Below, piece after piece: positions 24,601 through 36,739 of a stretch of 64,000 nucleotides of DNA. A program made the position numbers and the translations under genes. The DNA lies in NCBI GenBank assembly GCA_948567375.1, contig OX419756.1, positions 52,032,333-52,096,332 of the forward strand. Reading direction: 5' to 3'. Numbering within the stretch: position 1 is the stretch's first letter; each line of letters starts with the position of its first letter. The notes under the pieces were generated by a model, which saw nothing but the letters and a program-made list of their open reading frames with translations, was not told the DNA's origin and made no database searches. Origin of the DNA: Lunularia cruciata (Eukaryota > Streptophyta > Marchantiopsida > Lunulariales > Lunulariaceae).

Positions 24601-27480
24601 ATCTGGGGTAATTTGTAATCAAGCAATGAGTTTTCAGCACACTGGTTCGGCTTCTTGATATACCTACCAGCACAAGTGGACTGATATTTCATCTCAAGAC
24701 AGTAACATTTTTATTAAAGTTAGGTGGATTCCTCGAGACAACATAAACGAATGATGACGTGAAGTTTTCAATAGCGCATCATCTCCCACAAGTACACAAC
24801 TACGAAAAGGCAGAACAACTCCCGAGCTCCAGTATCTGAGCTCCCAGACGAATACAGCGATGAACTTGATAATGACTATCACATGCGAAAAGAAATTGCA
24901 CGCAAGAGATTTAGATACCAAATTTGCTGCTGAGATTTCTGAGATATAAAAATGTGGAGAAAGGGAGTACAAGCTAGTATAACCCAGTCGGGAAGAGGTA
25001 GTTGCCTTCACGTGGGTTGTACAAAACAAACTCGGTAAACCAAAGGACAAATCTCAAACTCGGTAATCCAAAGGACAGGCCTGACTCATGGACTCATTGT
25101 TATTGTGAGGTGTAATGCTACTCACAAATTTCAAACTCTTTATGGGTTGAGGCCTGAGATGCAGAATGTTTGGAGCGAGGAACTGGAGGCATATAAAGAA
25201 CCATCCGTAGTAAACCAGTTACAAGAGAACGAAAACGATTTCTAAAGAGCGAGTAAATAGACTGGATGAGAAATCCCCTCCATACAGCTGTAGACCCTCA
25301 TAGAATACATGACACATGTAATTCGATGTAGCCGAATATGCTGAGTCATGCAATGGTTCGGTCAGTTATCTACATCCTGGGAGGCAATTTTGTTTGCATT
25401 CGTCGTGAAAGTATCCCGTTATATCTTAAAGCTATCGACAAACCTATCAAACTTCAGGGTCTCTGCTTTACAGAAAGCTCATCTAAAGTCGCACCATTCC
25501 AGGCAGCACAGTAAATATGGCCAAAAATCAACTCAAGAGGATCATACAAACCATCCTAACTCCGGAAGACGTGAACAGAGTAGAGTAAGGACCGTCATTA
25601 ATGATCTGCCTCTCTTCGGGATCAAGGTAATCTATATGGCATTTTCGACCGAGGGGTTTCACGACTGCAACAATTACGATAAACACAACTGGGGCTGCCC
25701 CGTATTGTAAAGAACCTGATCCAAATTGCGTAGCGAACAACTCTGACCACCACTGGAATAACCATCAGCAACTTGAACCCAGAATCCAGAAACTTCACCA
25801 GTTATAGCCGATGGTGAAGATCCATCCATTCCCCTAAGGTTTCAGAAATACGCAAGTCATCCACGAAGTTTCCCCTGTTCTGCACCAACATTACGGACTT
25901 TTCGAACTTGCGGGTGAGCCCTAATATTGCAGGGTGTCCCAGATGTCATGAACTAATATAAACAACAATTACAGACTGCCCATGACTGTTGGATACTTCA
26001 ATTCTTGAATGTGATGGTTGACGCAACAGCGCATTCCATGTGGTTCAAAGCACTCCTTCTCCGCCGTATCCAGTCTTTTAATCCACTACAGCAACTAAAA
26101 TATCCCCAACTTACAGACAACAAAGAACGGTGCTCAAAATGATAGACAAGACATATTTTCACAGTTCAGTCCATCAAAGCTCTAAGTCAGCAAACTAAGC
26201 AGTATTTACCAACCGTGTTTACTTACACAGCTAAAACAGAAATCTAGCTGTGCAGCTGTTCTAGCTTTCCCAAATGAGCAACCTTATTCTCAAGGGGTGT
26301 CCTCCAACTGCTGGCAGTTGAAAACTATCCAGTCTGAGAATAACTATCAAACTGTTTGATAGTTATTCTCCTCGCTACACTTTCTACTTCATAATCTTTA
26401 CCTACTCGCTTGGATAAGCATTTCAAAAGTTGACAGGTTCGACACCCGACTTGCCCTCAGGAGATACGGGATTCCCATCGTTGCAGTTCAAAAAGTATTG
26501 AGCTAAGATCAATACTTGGTGCAACCTTCTGGATAGGAGTTTGCACCATTGTTTACGACCTGCATTGTCTTCTTAAGAATCAGCCACAAGCCTGCCCTAC
26601 TCCTTAGGTTTTCAAACAGACGACCTCAACAGCACAGCATTGGTGCTGACAGATTCACTTCTCAATTTACAGAGATCGCATGTAGGAGACATTTGTAGAG
26701 TTTCACCGACTGTCAGGATTCCAAGACTTCTCAAAACAGAAGTGATTCACCATTTGTTAATTCCCACTGAAAGATATCAGAAACTCAGGCAGTTCAGCTC
26801 TGCGTTCAAGCGCGCACAGCATCTTTTACAACTATTGAACTTCAATTCGACACGATCAAGATTTATGAGCAAACAGATTTTTGGTACTGACAGGGTAAGC
26901 GAAGCTGGTAGTGTCATCGAATGGCCCGGGTCATGTTTGGAAGTGCTTGAAGGCAATTCAATTCGCACTGAGAGAGAAGAAAGATTAAAACCAATAAACC
27001 CCCAACAAAATAAAAAGAAACCCATTGGACTATACAAAACCCATTGGACTAAACAATAAAAGAAACTCAACCAGGATTTGAGTGTGCCGCGTGAAAAAGC
27101 TCGGGTACGACCATCCTCAACCAGGAATCTGCTTCTAATCTTTGATTCACATCTCAAACCGGTGAAATAGAACGAGGAAAGATTCAGAATGTGCTTACTC
27201 TCCGCCAATTGAGAAAGGAGTTACGTTGAGGTTGCTTGGATAACCCATCAAAGATCACCCACTGTACATAACAGTCAAGTCAGCGATGAACCCCAGAGCC
27301 ACGGCATCGAAGGCAACTCCCCTCACAGAATTTGCTGTTCCCACTCGCATGCTTGAACTATCCTTGAAGCAACTCGATCGGGATCGAGCTGTATCAAAAT
27401 CGAAAGGCAAGCTGGCTCGCGTTCACAACAGTTATCCGCAGAACGCTGCTTGATTCGCACGAATGCATAGATTTCTCCAT
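24600..27480. other. low-copy-like DNA of higher GC, no gene recognised
   Basis: Base composition is visibly less AT-rich than on either side and CpG is more common. The open frames at 24694-25050 (-), 25348-25710 (+), 26640-27059 (+) and 26777-27208 (-) overlap each other and resemble no known protein. This could be an untranslated RNA or a gene relic. The sequence does not decide. Confidence 0.35.
26336..26370. repeat. perfect inverted repeat, 17-bp arms
   Basis: GAGAATAACTATCAAAC and its exact reverse complement flank a single T. The transcript would form a tight hairpin. No gene adjoins it. Confidence 0.85.
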
Positions 27481-27550
27481 TGTTTTCAAGATATTTGACA
27501 ATTTTACAGAAAGGAGATCGTAGGTTGTTGCTGATATTTTCTACGACATC

Positions 27551-27790
27551 GGTAATCCCTTAATTATCATATAATCCATCTGTTCAGTACATCACGCTGT
27601 ACGGTGAAATATTAGCATACTTAACCAAAGTACATTCGAACTTTAAATAGGATTCTTAGATCTGACTACGGTAATCACTTAGTTATCATATAATCACTTG
27701 TGCTTAGAATATCACGATGCAAGGTGAAATATTAGCAATTCTTTAACCAAAGTACATTGGAACCTTAATTAAGTTTTTAAATCTGATTGA
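27551..27790. repeat. two-copy tandem duplication, about 119-bp unit
   Basis: Units 27551-27669 and 27670-27790 share GGTAATC..TTA.TTATCATATAATC, then GGTGAAATATTAGCA, TTAACCAAAGTACATT and ATCTGA. They are diverged by scattered substitutions and small indels, so the duplication is old. Confidence 0.85.
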
Positions 27791-30170
27791 GATAACTGCT
27801 GAGCGGGGTAACTTTTATAGAATAGGTTCATATGAGAGCATGGTAGTTTGTACTAAACTTTTTACTCTTTATCTACTGAAATCTTGACTAATGTTAAATT
27901 ATATGCAGAATATCATATTTTGCAACATTTCAATATCTAAACACAGCAACAGCTGTGTCGTTTGGTCTTTCTGTCCTATTTGTGCTTAAGTACAGGTTTT
28001 CTAACATCCGATTACTATTTACCCAGCAACTGTGATATTGAACCACTCGGTAACTGTAGTGAAAATCTAAGCAGCAGGAATATTCTTATGTTCCCGGTAT
28101 GTACGAGAAAGAAGAGCTGAAAATTATGTTCACTATATGTGTACATGGGAATACGGTAGATCATGTTATCTTTTCTTTTCTTGGTCTTTACTGCATCCTC
28201 GAGCCTGGTAATTAAAAATTGTACGGGGTATTAAGATATCAATCTGTATTATCTTTTTGCAGATTTCAGTTTTAATCATCAGTAGACATGGTTATTCAAT
28301 TAAATTCAAATCAAATTCAAATAATTATTCTTATTTCCTATAATTTTTGGTGCTGAGGTGTAGACCTTCAACTGATTTCTACCAGCCGGGATCTAATAAT
28401 ATTCATCGTACGGGACCTATCTCTCTCAGGTTGTACGTCGTAGAAATATTCAGTAAGATTCAATACAAAAGTGACGGTTACCACAGTAACTGTGTGCTTA
28501 AGCCACAGTAGGAGGAACAACAGTACACTCTTCTACAACCATGAGGAAATGTAAGCACCACGACAATGGCCGTCTTCTTCGTGCTGGCATGATGCCTGGT
28601 CGACATGCCATGTACACGCTACATTGGGAGCCATGCATGCTGTGTCCACATGCCATGCATAAAGTAGTAATACATATTCATGATGTTGCAATAAGAAGCA
28701 TATCCACATATATCAGCCCGGAGGATTGGAACGAACATGTCTATGGACTTAGTGATTTAGTGACAATCATAGCCAAAAATATATGCTTCGTGATTGCGTT
28801 ATGCCCACGTCTTGCCTGAGTAAGTGGACCAGCTCCAAAAGAGAGGACAAAATTAGTAAATTATCTTAATTAGGCACTAAACCCCTCCGTGATCATCGAT
28901 CACTGTCCGTTTTACCTATCCATTCAGATCTATCTATCTCAAAGGAATAAAGTTGCTGTGACAATCTAAGAGAGTACAGTTAAGTGTTTTTCCTGCAAAA
29001 AATTTCTAGTTGTTGACTGTATTAGATAGGATAATACAGATAGCTTTTCCTGAACCGAAATATCCAATTCAGAAAATCCTCAGACCAGGAGAACTTCACC
29101 AACAACGTTTGAGAATCCGAAAGGTCCATCTAGTTACTCATGGGAATAGCACTCAAGCAAACAAATCACCTGGTTTCTTTCTTTTTTAGTACTTTGCAGC
29201 CAAGAAAAACATGTTTCCGCGTTATCCATAATAATCCAATAAAGTGAGGGAAAAAAAGAGAGGATAGAAACTGAAGGGCGACTGCATGGTAAGTAGAACA
29301 AGAATCAAACAAAAATCTAAAACATTCACGGTAGTAGTAGTAGTATCAAGGAAGAGCGAGACAGCAAATGTCCCTTAAAACTGGCCATGAAGTCCCGGTA
29401 TACACCTTTAACATCCCGATCCAGTAAGTAATTCATGATTCATATACCCGAAATATAGGTAGGTGCCTCTAAAGAACAACATCTTCGGTCACTTGGTGAT
29501 GTTCAAAATGAATGGTTTGAGTCCTTATTTACTTTTCAATCGACATTTTATTCATCAGTATAAGTACGTTACTTACTGCCACTGGAATCTTTACCTTTAC
29601 CTTCCCTTACTTAAGTGAGAAAAGATGACTGTTTATGACCATCCGGAGTCACGCTAAAGCGAGCACAACATAAGAAAGCAGTCGTTGATTATATAGTACT
29701 CCAACAAGAGTTGTCTCACCAATATACCAAGAGACCACCACTATACAGTCTCACCACTATACCACCTTATCAATATATATAAAAACATAGTACACCGAAA
29801 GAAGAAAGGCCAAAAGGCCCAATAAAATAGCTGGTAGGTAAAGGAAAAATCAGGCAAAACAGTCGCACCAAAAAATGCAAATGAAAAGGAAAACTCCAAG
29901 ATCTTATGAAAACTAAGGCCTATGCCCAACTTGCAAAACACCATGTAGAGTAACTTACACAAGAAATATATAAAATAAATTATATAGGAGCCTATAATGG
30001 AACGTTGTGATAGAGATAATCCAAGGATATATCTTGCAAACGTGAGGGGATGGCCTTCAATGGGATGGGAGTGCCACTATTGATGCACGTCAATGAAGAC
30101 TCAGATCCTATGATCTATTTAGGGTACAGACCCTAAAGACCCTTTGCTAAAAGTAAGGGATAAGCATAGT
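27791..30170. other. noncoding, nothing recognised
   Basis: Mixed AT-rich sequence. The frames at 28541-28819 (+) and 29741-29962 (-) resemble no known family and begin or end without gene-like context. Confidence 0.4.
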
Positions 30171-30179
30171 GGGTGAGAA

Positions 30180-31139
30180 AGTCAAGGCACTTCTCCTATT
30201 TAATGAGCTCCATGATACTTCTCAAAGGAGACCATCGAACTAACGATGAAGTCTGTCACAAATCTCTATTACTAGTTGGAGGCAGGTCATGGGGTATAAT
30301 GATACTCCTTCCCATAGATGGTGATGATTGTTGTGACTATTGCATTTATGCTAGCTCGTGCCAAAGACTTTGGTTGAAGTGGGTTTGCCACCACCACATC
30401 ATACAATGTATGTTGGCCATCCTTGAAAGAAACAATATCTATCCGCCCCCTCTGATGAGGTGGGCTTGGTATGACCATCCATTGCTCAATCTGAACATAT
30501 GAGTGAGTAGATCATAGGATCTGGACCAATGCATCTCTAATGGCATAGTGGACTCTAGTAAGCTCTCTTCTTATGGCACATCATAAGATATGGACGCACT
30601 TAACATCAAATGTAGAACTACATTGGCATTGGTCCGATATGCCCAAGTTTGTAAGATGTGGTAGACCTAGCCAAAGCCAAAGAGCCATGGCGAACTCCTT
30701 TGGTGTGAACCAAAAGTCCTCAATCAAAGTGCAAGCATGAAGAGAAGCTTCGATGCACTTCTTGTTGCAAGAGAGGATCCTAGCTCTATCAAGGAAAGGC
30801 ATGTCAATAGGGATGCTAGAAAGTATGTAAGTGTGCATACACTCACATACTTTTACTCTTAAAGGAAAGAAACTATCCATTTTTGAGGTCTAATTCATCC
30901 ATTTAGGCCTCCAAAATTGGCTCTAAAGTTTTCAAGCTATTTTTGACTTTTGCACTATTAGTAGAAGTACTCTTTTGGTGACACCTCTGTCTGATCTACC
31001 TAGCCCATTGTACACAACATCCTTTTAGATGTTACCAAGCCAATTTTCACCTCTAGATAACATGTCTAGCTGCTTGTATTACAACTAGTCATTTGATAAC
31101 TACAGGAGCATACGAGGCCCTAAGAGTGTGGAGAAGGTA
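30180..31139 (-). pseudogene. LINE-like C-terminal domain with restriction-like endonuclease pattern
   Basis: Segment 30880-30581 has WFTPKEFAMALWLWLGLP, then CQCSSTFDVKCVHILxC, a Cys/His knuckle. Segment 30478-30287 has RGRIDIVSFKDGQHTLYDVV followed by VANPL. The spaced acidic residues (RxDIV ... YDVVVANP) fit the PD-(D/E)xK-like endonuclease found C-terminal to RT in some non-LTR elements. The family assignment rests on recall of similar plant genome fragments, so the exact clade is uncertain. It would nick target DNA for target-primed reverse transcription. Stops make it inactive. Confidence 0.6.
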
Positions 31140-31623
31140 TGTAACAATATGGAGTTTACAGATGAGTTAGTCGAGACTAAAAAGTAGTAAATATTCCAAA
31201 TTAGCCAAGAATTATAAGAATATTCTAAAAGTATCTAGGAAGCTTCTTGGTACCTTTCAAGTATTGTGTAACATGTATGCCAAGTGGTAACTTCTGGGAA
31301 GAAGCTTCTTGGAGAGCTTCCCAACTAATTTAGCTTGCACACCAAGTAGGTGGCTTTTAGAAGGAAACTTTTTGGGAAGTTTCTTGACTAGCTTAGCTTG
31401 CATGCCAAGTAGGCGGCTTCTAAAAGGAAGTTTCTTAGTTAACTTAGCTTGCACTCTAAGAAGGCAGCTTGTAAGAAGCTTCTCAAGAGCCTTATATGTT
31501 CCCTTCAAATACCAATACCCAAGTTCATGCTAAGCATTTGAAGTTTCCCTCATTCAAGAGTCCCAAATATGATTATTCACTCTGAAACTTCCATTCTCCT
31601 ATTTCTCTCCACGGTCTTTTACA
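31140..31623 (+). repeat. A-family solo LTR with perfect target duplication
   Basis: 484 bp from TGTAACAATATGGAG to CGGTCTTTTACA. It is flanked on both sides by AGGTA (31135-31139 and 31624-31628), an exact 5-bp target duplication. No internal retrotransposon sequence remains, so the element was lost by LTR-LTR recombination. It sits within the LINE-like remnant. The U3 repeat units (TTAGCTTGCA...CCAAGTAGG) occur about four times. Confidence 0.95.
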
Positions 31624-32960
31624 AGGTAGGTCACATGTGAATGTCAAAGGACAATAAATATGGTAAAAATACCTCAATGGGATGATATGTACATGCCAAA
31701 TTGAAAGCTCTCAAGACATAACACCTAAAAAAGAGAGAGTAGACCACCTATATCTTTACCAACCAAGGAAGTAGGTGAGTATGAGCAATAGCTTGAATCA
31801 AAGTATCTGAAATAAAGGAGCTAAAAATATCCTCATGTCCAAGAGGAGAGCCCAATATCCTCAACCCTAGTACTAAGAACTAGAATCCTAATGGGAAGTC
31901 AAAGGCGGTGAGGACTATATATAGGTTCTAGACTTTGCATTTATGAGTTTGACCTCATAAACCTATGGTTTCAAGGCTAAGTGTGAAAGCTTGCACAACA
32001 CAGACCACATCCTCCAAGGGGTCTAAGATGTGTGCATCATCTGATAGGATAGATAGATGGGATAGACATGTGACAAAGGCCACTACAATCTCATAAAAAG
32101 TTGTGTAGTGAGCTATGGCAAATAATCCTCCCAAAGGATCTCCTTGGCATGCACCTTCTCCAGATGCTAACTGAGTGAAATCTCATATGGTAGTATGGTG
32201 GTTTACAACAATGGTGCCTCAAAGGCATAGAAAGTACACAAAAAAAGAATTAAGGAGGTGAATTGATCCCCTACCAAACAAAAAGCTCAAAACAAAACTA
32301 GATGGAAAATGTATTGAAGGCATTTGAAATATCCACTTGGAGACCCGATCAAGGTGGAGGTCCAAGGAAATTCTTATGCACACATTAATCATTGCACAAC
32401 CACCTAACATGGCCATTGTATATAGATGAGGAGACATGAAAGATGAAAAAGAGTGGCAAAATTGTAGACAAATGATGCATAAGACTTAATGCAAGAAAAC
32501 ACCTCCTATGCCTATGGGCAAATAACTAATGTCTTCTTTGACAAAGCAAGGAGATGAGATGCATCAAACAAACCAATAGCACTTGGGGCAATATCAATGA
32601 AGAAATCTGCAAGATGTAGCTCCTCATCTAGGTTATAATAATGGACTAAAGAAGGAAGGTCATATGTGGTTGATTGATGGAGATCCCATAGTGCTACTAA
32701 AATGCTAGTGGAGAAGTGTGTTGATCTGGTTCTGAAGGAAAAGGGAAAGGAGTATAAGACAACCAAGCGCAAATATAGAAGTGAGACCCAAGCGTCTCAA
32801 ACTACCAAAATAGGGTCCAAAGACAAACTTGGGGAAAAGTTTGCCAAACAACTGACACCCAAGAGGCAAAAAAGAATATAATCTACTCCTAAACCTAGTG
32901 ATAAAAAGACTCAGTTAGTATAGCCGGTTAACTGGTAAGTGGGGAATACTATAATTTGCA
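31624..32960 (-). pseudogene. LINE-like reverse transcriptase
   Basis: Blocks in order on the minus strand: a segment with SLVHYYNLDEELHLADFF and FDASHLLALSKKTL (32772-32512), ISLDLHLDRVSKWIF (about 32385-32330), ACQGDPLGGLF (about 32150-32120), LSDDAHI (32047-32027) in the position of the catalytic F/YADD, then RILGSPLGHEDIF (about 31860-31820). This order matches the RT palm of a non-LTR element family common in plant genomes. The catalytic DD is kept but stops and frame changes interrupt the protein. RT would copy element RNA at a nicked target. Confidence 0.7.
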
Positions 32961-33720
32961 GGACATCAATATACTACAAACTATACATTAAACATGCAGA
33001 TCCACAACAACAAGAAGCAAGCAAGATATACCACCGGACTTTAGGTCTGGTATATCTGGTCTTGACTTCTTGTACAAGGACCCTCTGTAGTAAGTAATAT
33101 CCATATTTGTCTCCGATACGTTTGGTCCTCTTTGACCTTCAATAAGAGGGGGGTTCAGAAGGAGTCTATTATTCATTCGTTCACATTATTTCGGACAGGA
33201 GAAAGAAATATATGTATTAAAATGTCGGTATTATGGGGGCATTATTATCATGTAATCTTTGCTGCGCAAGCAAGGGGTGGGCAGTGGGGTTCACCTAATC
33301 AGGTTTTCCACATTAATTTACTTCACAAATATGGAAGTTTGAGGGGCTAATGTAAAAGAAGGCACGTCCTAACTGTAGCTTGTGAGGGTTTCATGATACC
33401 CACTCTTCTTCTTCTTCTTCTTCTTTTGTGACTTGACACAATGCAGCCATGTAACTATATCAAGTTTTGAAACCCATATTCTACTATTACCTACTTAAGT
33501 ACACAAAGTTTACTTTCAATTTAATATATTAAAAAGTAATAAAAGTAATCCCAACTAAAAGATAATGAAAAGAATCCTTTTATACAAGCTTATATTTTGA
33601 CTTAGTCTGAGCTGATAAGACAACCAAGTGAGATTTTGGACAGTATTCAAACACAAGGCGACCCAGTGTAGCGGGTTAAAAACACAAATTACCTTAAACA
33701 GTCGATATTACGCTTCCAGA
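32961..33720. other. noncoding stretch with CTT microsatellite
   Basis: A (CTT)n run of about seven units lies at 33405-33425. No gene was recognised. Confidence 0.5.
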
Positions 33721-33749
33721 GGATGGTAATATTGAGTGTAAATCAGTAT

Positions 33750-33890
33750 AAACAAAATGAAAAGGTGTTAAAGAGAAGAAAGAAAGGCGACCGCGTAGGG
33801 AAAACGAAGGATGGGAAGACCCCATCAAGCCGTGCAAGGGAGAGAAAAAAAGGGAACATGGGGCTAAGCCCCATGTTAAAGGGAGTAAGT
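33750..33890. repeat. short dispersed repeat, copy 1
   Basis: Contains GGCGACCGCGTAGG, GATGGGAAGACCCCATCAAG, CCGTGCAAGGGAGAGA and ATGGGGCTAAGCCCCAT. Related copies lie at about 35725-35855, 35930-35985 and 41215-41325. It may be a SINE- or MITE-like sequence. Ends were not resolved. The GGGGCTAAGCCCC part is self-complementary. Confidence 0.65.
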
Positions 33891-34635
33891 GAAACGTGGC
33901 GTTTTGTTGCTGAGATACAGCGAGAGAGGTACAGTTGGCAGGATAAGTGCAAGAGCAGCCTACGTGGTGGTCCGTATGCGAAAAGTCTTGGACGCCATAA
34001 GCACATCATAATGATTATCCATGAGCATCCGCATACTCTGTAGTGCTCTGGATAGCGTAATTCAGAAGTACGTGTCAGTCACTCATGGATCTAGTTTTCC
34101 TGTTCTATGTTTTTCCCTACTGACATACTCTCGCTTTTGTGTTGTTTCTGCGAATGGAAAGAACGTTTCGTTTGGTAGGTTGCTGTGAGTTGCCAACTAT
34201 TTAGGAGTGTTGCTAAGCTGTCATTATAAACTGTATGTAAATATACTTAATTGAACAACTAATACAAGCATAACACGAAAGGCTAACCTTATTATGATCC
34301 CCAAACATGCCTAGATATCTATCTATCTTTACAAGCGAGCTTTAAATCAATATCCCGCGCTAGCAATTTATTAGAAGGAAGTGAGGTGCAAAATCATCAA
34401 AGCATGAAATGCACTTACGACGTCAGTTAGTTCTCATGCAAATAATGCCCTTCTTCATCTAACTGCTTGGAGATTTAAACACATCACTAAGATTTGAAAT
34501 GCATAAAGCTTTTGTATGTCTTTGATTTTAGTTGTATGGACTCTTGTGCTTTGCGCTTGTTTACTTTTGTACTTGTTTGTGCCTTGTACTCCTCTCCTCT
34601 CTCTCGGGTACTGTTTATGTTTTATTATCTACTAT

Positions 34636-34860
34636 AAGGTAAAAAGTTCTTGAAAACAAGTTACGAGGGCTTTTCTCTTTGCAAGGTGTCAAAATTGGAT
34701 TCTTCCCTTTCCTTAAGGGGTCCCATTTATTATTCTATTTGAATAAGGTAAAAACTTTTTGAGAACAAATTACGAGGGCTTTTCTCTTTGCAAGGGGTCA
34801 AAGATTGGATTAGCTACCTACATGACAGATTGGATTAGCTAGCTACCTATATGACACCGG
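34636..34860. repeat. tandem duplications (109-bp period, then about 30-bp)
   Basis: AAGGTAAAAAGTTCTTGA...CTTTGCAAGG at 34636 recurs at 34745 with few changes (TTACGAGGGCTTTTCTCTTT is identical). Directly after it AGATTGGATTAGCTA-CTACCT.xATGACA is itself duplicated (about 34802-34858). Confidence 0.8.
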
Positions 34861-35513
34861 TGCTTGGAACTCAATTCACGTCAACTGTTCCATCAAGATG
34901 TCATGTCGAATTGTCACTTTCCTTGGCTTCGAAGTTACAGTACAAGAACAAAATAGTAATAGTACTAATTTAATATCCTTATCTCTCATTCCACTTTCTG
35001 CTCCGAAACTCTCGACTTGGAATTGCCAGATTTATATCGAAAAGTGTTTGGCTAGCTAGCTAAATTCAGTCTAGTAGTGACAATTGTGAAAGCGTTTTCA
35101 CGAACTTCTTCACGACAGAGTTAAACAAACGTAGAAGCTTAATTCCCGGACAACTGCCGAATTAATCTTGTGTGCACTTCCAAAAGCCTCGTTGGATTGG
35201 GATGATTGGGATTGTTGTCCGTATCCACTTTTATTCTCACTATGTTCTCCGCATCAAAAAGGTTGAGGAGAACCTTGCAAGACACAAACACGATAGTGTT
35301 GTATCCATATTTTGGTACTGGGATTTTTATTTACGGTGCAGAATCTATACACGAAAATTGCCAGTAATAGTGGGGGCATATATATTTCCCGATCACATGC
35401 CCGGATCTGGTTGTTCCCATGACTGTTAGATTCCCTCTACTGGTAAGCTTCTATGGTTTAAAAACCTTAGAGTGAAAAGAAAATCCAATTTATCTCCTGA
35501 TAGAAAATTCGCG

Positions 35514-35757
35514 CTGTTGCATTTTTTCTGGAGAAAAGTGAAAGCAATTTTAAAATCAGAAATGAACAGAACGCCATATCGCTATTCAAATTACAATACA
35601 AGAGGAAGTAGGCGACCACGTAGAACACAAGAAGCTATTGCATTTTTTCCTGGTGGAAAGTGAAGAGAATTTTAAATTCAGAAATGAACCGAACGGCATA
35701 TCGCTATTCAAATTAAAAGACAAGAGGAAGTGGGCGACCACGTAGAAGGATGGAAGA
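35514..35757. repeat. two-copy tandem duplication, 121-bp unit, overlapping dispersed repeat
   Basis: Units 35514-35634 and 35635-35757 share TTGCATTTTTTC, CAGAAATGAAC, CATATCGCTATTCAAATTA and GGCGACCACGTAGAA. The GGCGACC part of unit 2 continues into a copy of the short dispersed repeat. Confidence 0.85.
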
Positions 35758-35985
35758 CCTCATCAAGTCTTACAAGGGAGAGACAAAAGAAGTAGAACGG
35801 GGCTAGACCAAATAGGATCGATCGATTAAAAGAAGTAAAATGGGCTAGACTCCAGTAGTAGGATCGATCAATTAAAAGACAACAGAACATTAATTAATTT
35901 TCTTTCTTATGTTTTATTCGAGGGAAGACGCACGCATACACAAGACCCCATCAAACCGTACAAGGGGCTAGGCTCCATTTTACCT
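35725..35985. repeat. short dispersed repeat, copies 2 and 3
   Basis: 35725-35855 holds GGGCGACCACGTAGAAGGAT, GACCTCATCAAG and ACAAGGGAGAGACAAAAG. 35930-35985 holds AAGACCCCATCAAACCGTAC followed by AAGGGGCTAGGCTCCAT. Within copy 2 GGATCGATC(G/A)ATTAAAAGA is present twice (about 35814 and 35861). Confidence 0.6.
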
Positions 35986-36739
35986 CTTCCAGGTGCATTA
36001 CATAACTCGTGTGATACCGATTGTTGAATTCCGGCTCTGAACGTAACGTCAAAACGGCGGCTTAACATCAAAACTGGGAACTAACAAAGTCTCGGCCTTA
36101 TGCCCAAATCTGGCTATTCATCTTAAAAGTTGTCAGGAATTACGGGACATATGTTTGAATAATGATATTTAAATTACCACCAGAAGAGAAAACGAAATAA
36201 CTTTAACGAGAAAGAGTATAATCAGAATTTTGAAGCATTCTATTAATGTAGAAATTTTGTTACATTCCAGCAAGTAACACACATTTGAAATTAAATTCCG
36301 TTCTCATTATTCACATTTTATACAAAAGAGAAATTTAAAATGACTGTTAAATATTTTCTTAATATTATATATTCAAAATATTTACTTTAATTATTTCAAA
36401 TAATTATTTTCCTTTTTAGCATAGATGTAAAAAGTGGTTCATTGCAGCCGGTACCAAATAGTAAAACACAACAATTTTTGTGCTGCTCAGCCGAAGGATC
36501 CCTCTTTCAAGGTCGTGAAGTTCGAAAAGAATTTAGAAACTACTACAACCATACATAACGAACAGAATCAGGAGATGAGAAGAATTATTTTCGCACTAGA
36601 AAGATAACCTCTATACTCGAAAAGCCAAAAGTGACAAATTCCTATAGCGACAAAGATGGGAAAGAATAAAATTTATCATGTACCGAGAAACCCGTGACTG
36701 TGAATAACAAGGCGTAGCATACAGTAACATAGCCACTGG

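Larger units (their letters stand above)
30180..32960 (-). mobile_element. LINE-like non-LTR retrotransposon remnant, split by a solo LTR
   Basis: The minus strand carries reverse transcriptase blocks (32772-31640) and then a C-terminal region with a Cys/His motif and restriction-like endonuclease pattern (30880-30200). The solo LTR at 31140-31623 separates the two. Stops occur throughout. No 5' end or poly(A) tail was identified. Confidence 0.7.

Noticed and set aside
25348..25710. 120-aa plus-strand frame with several basic residues
   Set aside because: No recognisable family, overlapped by a minus frame, and no exon-like context.
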